A stretch of DNA of 64,000 bases, taken from contig JARHVB010000029.1 of assembly GCA_029222685.1 (NCBI GenBank), forward strand, positions 1 through 64,000, given 5' to 3'. Every line of letters begins with the position of its first letter. The stretch's first letter is position 1. The notes below the pieces were generated by a model, which saw nothing but the letters and a program-made list of their open reading frames with translations, did no database searches and was not told the origin of the DNA. Origin of the DNA: Terripilifer ovatus. GTDB taxonomy: Bacteria; Pseudomonadota; Alphaproteobacteria; Rhizobiales; Beijerinckiaceae. The position numbers were made by a program, and so were the translations under genes. Below are positions 60,547 to 64,000 of the stretch, piece by piece.

Positions 60547-62964
60547 GTGACAACTCAATCCCCGGATCCTGTTGCCAAGCCTGACAAGCCAGCAGGGCAC
60601 GCCGCACATTCCTGTTGTCATCCTGGCGGCCATTCTCACCAGCCGGCTGAGCCAGTTGTAAGTAAAGATGAGGGCTTTAAGGCCATAGACCCTGTCTGTG
60701 GCATGAGTGTCGACACGCGAACGGCAAAACACCGCGACGAGCGGGAAGGCCAGACGTATTATTTTTGTTCTGCCGGGTGCAAAGCCAAGTTTCAGGCAGA
60801 TCCGGTCAAGTATCTGAAGCCCGCGCCAATTCAGCAAGAACAAGCGCCGCCGGGCACGATCTTCACTTGTCCCATGCATCCGCAGATACGTCAGAACGGG
60901 CCGGGCTCCTGTCCGATCTGCGGCATGGCGCTTGAGCCGGAAATGCCCTCAGTCGACACGGGCCCCAGCGCCGAACTCATCGACATGACTCGTCGTTTCT
61001 GGGTCGGTCTTGCTCTGTCGGTTCCAGTTTTCATCTTGGAGATGGGCGGACATCTTCTGAATCTGCATTGGCTGGCGCCACAGACCTCGAACTGGGTGCA
61101 GCTCGCGCTCGCGACCCCGGTGGTCCTTTGGGCTGGCTGGCCGTTCTTTGAGCGCGCATGGCAATCGCTGGTGACGCGCAATCTCAACATGTTCACCCTG
61201 ATCGCGTTGGGAACAGGCGTGGCGTGGGCCTACAGTGTCGTCGCCACCGCCGCGCCGCAGCTCTTTCCGCCGGCTTTTCGCAATCATGATGGGTCCGTCG
61301 CCATCTATTTTGAGGCCGCGGCGGTTATCACCGTCCTTGTTCTGCTGGGGCAGGTGCTGGAGTTGCGCGCGCGCGAACAGACCGGGGGCGCCATTCGCGC
61401 CTTGCTCGGTCTCGCCCCCAAGACCGCGCGGCGTATCGCTGCCGATAACAGCGAGCAGGATATCGATCTCGAACAGGTGGCTGTCGGCGACCGCTTGCGC
61501 GTTCGTCCTGGCGAGAAAGTGCCGGTCGATGGCGAACTCGTTGAAGGGCGCAGTTCCGTCGATGAATCCATGGTCACCGGCGAATCCATGCCAGTGACCA
61601 AGAGCGTAGGCGCGAAACTGATCGGCGGAACAGTGAACCAGACCGGCAGTTTCGTGATGCGCGCCGACAAGGTCGGCCGCGACACGATGCTGGCGCAGAT
61701 CGTACAAATGGTCGCCAATGCGCAGCGCAGCCGGGCGCCGATCCAGCGCCTTGCCGATCAGGTTTCCGGCTGGTTCGTGCCCCTCGTCATCGTGGCCGCC
61801 TTGATCGCCTTCGTCGTCTGGTCAATCTGGGGGCCGGAACCGCGCCTGACCTTCGGTCTCATTGCCGCCGTCTCGGTGCTGATCATCGCTTGTCCTTGTG
61901 CCTTGGGCCTGGCAACGCCGATGTCGATCATGGTCGGTGTCGGGCGCGGCGCGCAATCAGGCGTGCTCATCAAGAACGCTGAAGCGCTGGAGCGGTTTGA
62001 GAAGGTCGATACGCTCGTGGTCGACAAGACGGGCACGCTGACCGAGGGCAAGCCGCGGGTGACGGCGGTCGTCCCGCAGGCGGGAAGCGATGAAGACGAA
62101 CTTCTGCGCCTCGCCGCCAGTCTGGAACGTGGCAGCGAACATCCGCTCGCCGCGGCAATCGTTGCCGCCGCGCAGGAAAAAGGACTTGAGCTGTCTGCGA
62201 CGCAGGACTTCGATTCGCCCGTCGGCAAAGGCGTTGTCGGCACGATCGAAGGCAAACGAATTGCCATCGGCAATCGCCGCTATCTGGCGGAAATCGGCGT
62301 TGATACAGCGGCGTTGGAACAGAGGGCCGAGATGCTGCGCCTTGATGGCGCAACGGCAGTCTTCATCGCCATCGATGGATCGGCAGCTGGAATCATCGCG
62401 ATCGCCGATCCCGTCAAGGCGACCACGCCGGAGGCGTTGCGCGCCTTGCGCGCCGATGGCATCCGCGTGGTCATGCTGACGGGAGATAACCGGACAACGG
62501 CCGAAGCTGTCGCCAAGCGCCTTGGGATAACGGAAATCGAGGCGGAAATCCTGCCCGAAGACAAAAGCAGGATCGTCGAAAAGCTGCGCCGTGAAGGCCG
62601 CGTGGTCGCGATGGCAGGCGACGGCGTCAATGACGCACCGGCGTTGGCGGCAGCCGATGTCGGCATTGCGATGGGCACCGGCACGGATGTCGCCATCGAA
62701 AGCGCTGGCGTGACTTTGCTTAAGGGCGATCTTCAGGGGCTCGTCCGGGCGCGACACCTGTCGGCGGCGACCATGAGCAACATCCGGCAGAACCTGTTCT
62801 TCGCATTCTTCTACAATGCGGCGGGCATACCAATTGCGGCGGGCGTACTTTACCCCGTGTTCGGTCTCTTGCTTTCGCCTATTATCGCGGCGGCGGCTAT
62901 GGCGCTGTCGTCGGTCAGCGTCATTGCCAATTCTCTGCGGTTGCGGACGACGAAATTGGACTGA
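60547..62964 (+). CDS. copA: Copper P1B-1-type ATPase with YHS and HMBD modules
   Basis: An 805-residue Cu(I)-exporting ATPase. His/Cys-rich N-terminus ([15 protein letters not shown]). YHS domain at about residues 47-90: '[20 protein letters not shown]', '[12 protein letters not shown]'. Heavy-metal-binding HMBD at about 105-131: '[20 protein letters not shown]'. No HMA/CxxC domain is present. P-type core: '[20 protein letters not shown]', '[13 protein letters not shown]' (CPC), 'DKTGTL', '[20 protein letters not shown]', with final-helix [12 protein letters not shown]. This is the Cu(I) P1B-1 arrangement. The GTG at 60547 has AAGGAGG five bases before. Divergent from csoR across the operator. 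Confidence 0.97.
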   Translation: MTTQSPDPVAKPDKPAGHAAHSCCHPGGHSHQPAEPVVSKDEGFKAIDPVCGMSVDTRTAKHRDEREGQTYYFCSAGCKAKFQADPVKYLKPAPIQQEQAPPGTIFTCPMHPQIRQNGPGSCPICGMALEPEMPSVDTGPSAELIDMTRRFWVGLALSVPVFILEMGGHLLNLHWLAPQTSNWVQLALATPVVLWAGWPFFERAWQSLVTRNLNMFTLIALGTGVAWAYSVVATAAPQLFPPAFRNHDGSVAIYFEAAAVITVLVLLGQVLELRAREQTGGAIRALLGLAPKTARRIAADNSEQDIDLEQVAVGDRLRVRPGEKVPVDGELVEGRSSVDESMVTGESMPVTKSVGAKLIGGTVNQTGSFVMRADKVGRDTMLAQIVQMVANAQRSRAPIQRLADQVSGWFVPLVIVAALIAFVVWSIWGPEPRLTFGLIAAVSVLIIACPCALGLATPMSIMVGVGRGAQSGVLIKNAEALERFEKVDTLVVDKTGTLTEGKPRVTAVVPQAGSDEDELLRLAASLERGSEHPLAAAIVAAAQEKGLELSATQDFDSPVGKGVVGTIEGKRIAIGNRRYLAEIGVDTAALEQRAEMLRLDGATAVFIAIDGSAAGIIAIADPVKATTPEALRALRADGIRVVMLTGDNRTTAEAVAKRLGITEIEAEILPEDKSRIVEKLRREGRVVAMAGDGVNDAPALAAADVGIAMGTGTDVAIESAGVTLLKGDLQGLVRARHLSAATMSNIRQNLFFAFFYNAAGIPIAAGVLYPVFGLLLSPIIAAAAMALSSVSVIANSLRLRTTKLD

Positions 62965-63044
62965 TTTGACTTCGATCTGGAAATTCGAAAGGCGACCTGG
63001 AAATTCGAGAGGCGAATCCATCTCGCTTATTTAACAGTCCGATT

Positions 63045-63366
63045 TTACAGCGCCATAGTGCGACAACTCTCCGCGCAATCGCGGCAGGCACTGACGCACT
63101 CTTCCATGTCCCCAAGTTTTTCGCACTCAGTGACGCACTGAGTGCAAATCTCTTGGCACTCCCGCGCAAAGTGATTGTGATGTTCACTGCTCATTAATAT
63201 GAAGTGCGCAGTAGTGCGGCAGATCTCCGAGCACCCCATCATAAGTCTAATGTGCTCAGGCGCGTGTTTTTCCGCCCTGCTCTATGCAATGGTTCATCAC
63301 GCTGCCAAAACACGTCTGATAGCAACGAAGGCAGGCTTCAATAAATCTGTCCATATCCTTGCTCAT
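63045..63366 (-). pseudogene. Four-helix-bundle copper-storage protein (Csp/DUF326), one-base frameshift
   Basis: The N-terminal half (MSKDMDRFIEACLRCYQTCF, then NHCIEQGGK) is in one frame from 63366. An A5 run (T5 on the plus strand at 63267-63271) shifts it, and the rest runs in another frame as HAPEHIRLMMGCSEICRTTA, 'ECQEICTQCVTECEKLGDME' and 'CVSACRDCAESCRTMAL'. With one A removed it is a 106-residue four-helix protein with about 13 Cys, as in cytosolic Csp proteins that store many Cu(I). The homopolymer indel may be an assembly error; otherwise the second half alone would be made. Confidence 0.85.
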
Positions 63367-63381
63367 TGTGTGCACGTCCTC

Positions 63382-63705
63382 CTACTTTTGGTTGCGTGAT
63401 TGCCACGATTTAAGCGTTTCAATTTCCTTTTCTTGCGATGCAATAACGTCATTCGCCATCTTGATAAGCATCGAATCCTTGCCGTATTGAATCTGGATCT
63501 TCGCCATATCTATTGCGGCCTGATGATGCGGAATCATCATCATGGCAAAGTCCTTATCGGGTTCGCCCATTGGTTTCATGGTCATGTCCCTCATGCGGGA
63601 TTGCACAGCTTCATAAGCTTTGAGCTCAGCGGTATTCGATCCAGACTGTCCCAAAACTGGCGTAGCCATGGCGAGCAAGAGGCCAAATGTTACGAAATGT
63701 TTCAT
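63382..63705 (-). CDS. Exported DUF305 protein
   Basis: A 107-residue protein: signal peptide (residues 1-20, ends VLGQ), then the DUF305 domain 'KDFAMMMIPHHQAAIDMAKI', 'QYGKDSMLIKMANDVIASQE', 'KEIETLKSWQ'. The conserved PHH with flanking Met suggests metal binding. The start at 63705 follows GGGAGATTGAC; a longer start at 63720 is less likely. It is the compact form of the domain at the C-terminus of the Met-rich protein at 18239-19093. Confidence 0.93.
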   Translation of the reverse strand: MKHFVTFGLLLAMATPVLGQSGSNTAELKAYEAVQSRMRDMTMKPMGEPDKDFAMMMIPHHQAAIDMAKIQIQYGKDSMLIKMANDVIASQEKEIETLKSWQSRNQK

Positions 63706-63903
63706 GTCAATCTCCCGCAAGCTCCGAACCTCTCGATGCGTTGATCATCTAAACCCATACGCCGCTGTAAAGTTCCTGCTGGGGAAAGAATTCTCGTACG
63801 GGCACACCAGATTTTAATTGGTCTCTTAAGACTTTCGATTATCGGTGGCTGGCACTATTGCTCTAACGTCGGTGTAAAGCCCTGCACCAGTAGATTGGCG
63901 ACC
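63706..63903. other. Intergenic region at window end
   Basis: About 200 bases. It probably holds divergent promoters of the DUF305 and cytochrome b561-like genes. No palindrome of the FNR or CsoR type seen. Confidence 0.4.
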
Positions 63904-64000
63904 ATGATCTTAGGATACTCGGCAGCTCAAAAATTCTTGCATTGGATGACGGTGCTATTGCTTGTGATGCAATGGTGGACGAGCCGAGCTGTATTAAGGA
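63904..64000 (+). CDS. N-terminus of a probable cytochrome b561-family protein, cut by window edge
   Basis: 32 codons: MILGYSAAQKFLHWMTVLLL, then VMQWWTSRAVLR. The Y-S-x3-x3-LHW-x-T/L pattern with a following hydrophobic helix is how diheme cytochrome b561 proteins begin (the His of LHW is a heme ligand). The ATG at 63904 has GGCGACC before it. The call rests on this short N-terminus. Confidence 0.5.
   Translation, partial: MILGYSAAQKFLHWMTVLLLVMQWWTSRAVLR

Noticed and set aside
1..64000. CRISPR array, prophage, integron or integrase-bearing island
   Set aside because: No spaced direct repeats, phage structural genes, attC sites or integrase frames recognised. The only mobile-element trace is the IS481 remnant.

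Overview
The window looks like a stress-response and metal-response accessory region of an alphaproteobacterium, probably in the Hyphomicrobiales. Base composition is fairly GC-rich. The order is suggested by a complete cyclic beta-1,2-glucan synthase (NdvB/ChvB type), an FNR/FixK-like regulatory layout and the general protein style. I cannot name genus or species, nor say whether this is chromosome or plasmid. I see no rRNA, tRNA, CRISPR array, integrase or replication origin.

Layout. 1-4.8 kb: an incomplete efflux adaptor, a dead FtsH tail, a Met-rich exported protein, PPK2, a Bax-inhibitor-1 family protein, cytochrome c, a Crp/Fnr regulator and a Cys-rich exported protein, all on the minus strand. 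5-8.1 kb: a six-Cys NifX-like protein, phosphoglycerate kinase and an archaeal-type (class II) GAPDH, plus strand. 8.1-10.6 kb: gene-poor, with a glycogen phosphorylase remnant and a nonsense-mutated paralogue of an unknown gene. 10.6-13.7 kb: a HAD phosphoglucomutase and a GH65 phosphorylase. 13.9-16.7 kb: an IS481-type transposase remnant, a broken ABC-2 permease, an ATP-grasp protein and a truncated ABC ATPase. 16.7-19.1 kb: small membrane, DUF302 and Met-rich DUF305 proteins. 19.8-25 kb: lipid genes (cyclopropane fatty acid synthase, a broken plsC, oleate hydratase). 25.2-33.5 kb: a second PPK2, then an overlapping operon of a CopB-like P-type ATPase (CPD motif), an MFS transporter and a DUF1269-like protein, with HMA-domain proteins upstream. 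33.7-37.5 kb: an inverted second copy of the NifX-like/Cys-rich/Crp module. 37.6-39.6 kb: LemA and TPM-domain proteins. 41.9-52.9 kb: ndvB, hflK and hflC. 53-54.4 kb: gene remnants. 54.5-63.7 kb: a large copper island: csoR and a seven-gene trailing block on the minus strand (Cys-rich protein, lipoprotein, TolC, multicopper oxidase, cupredoxin, CusF, acyltransferase), divergent copA, a frameshifted four-helix copper-storage protein and a DUF305 protein. The window ends inside a probable cytochrome b561 gene.

How the genes fit together. Two themes are interleaved. One is a low-oxygen/energy-stress set: cytochrome c, PPK2 twice, GAPDH/PGK, sugar phosphorylase, BI-1 and HflKC. About nine FNR/FixK-like palindromes (TTGAT-N4-ATCAA, perfect or near-perfect) lie in intergenic positions, mostly around these genes. 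The other is periplasmic copper handling, with a CsoR-type operator between csoR and copA. The strongest unexplained structure is the duplicated, inverted module [six-Cys NifX-like protein - FNR box - Cys-rich exported protein - Crp regulator]. Close behind is the P-type ATPase whose N-terminal HMA fold lacks the CxxC pair and was copied at DNA level into a stand-alone Ala/Pro-rich protein.

Decay is heavy. At least ten genes are remnants or carry frameshifts or nonsense codons. Several frameshifts fall in homopolymer runs and could be assembly errors.
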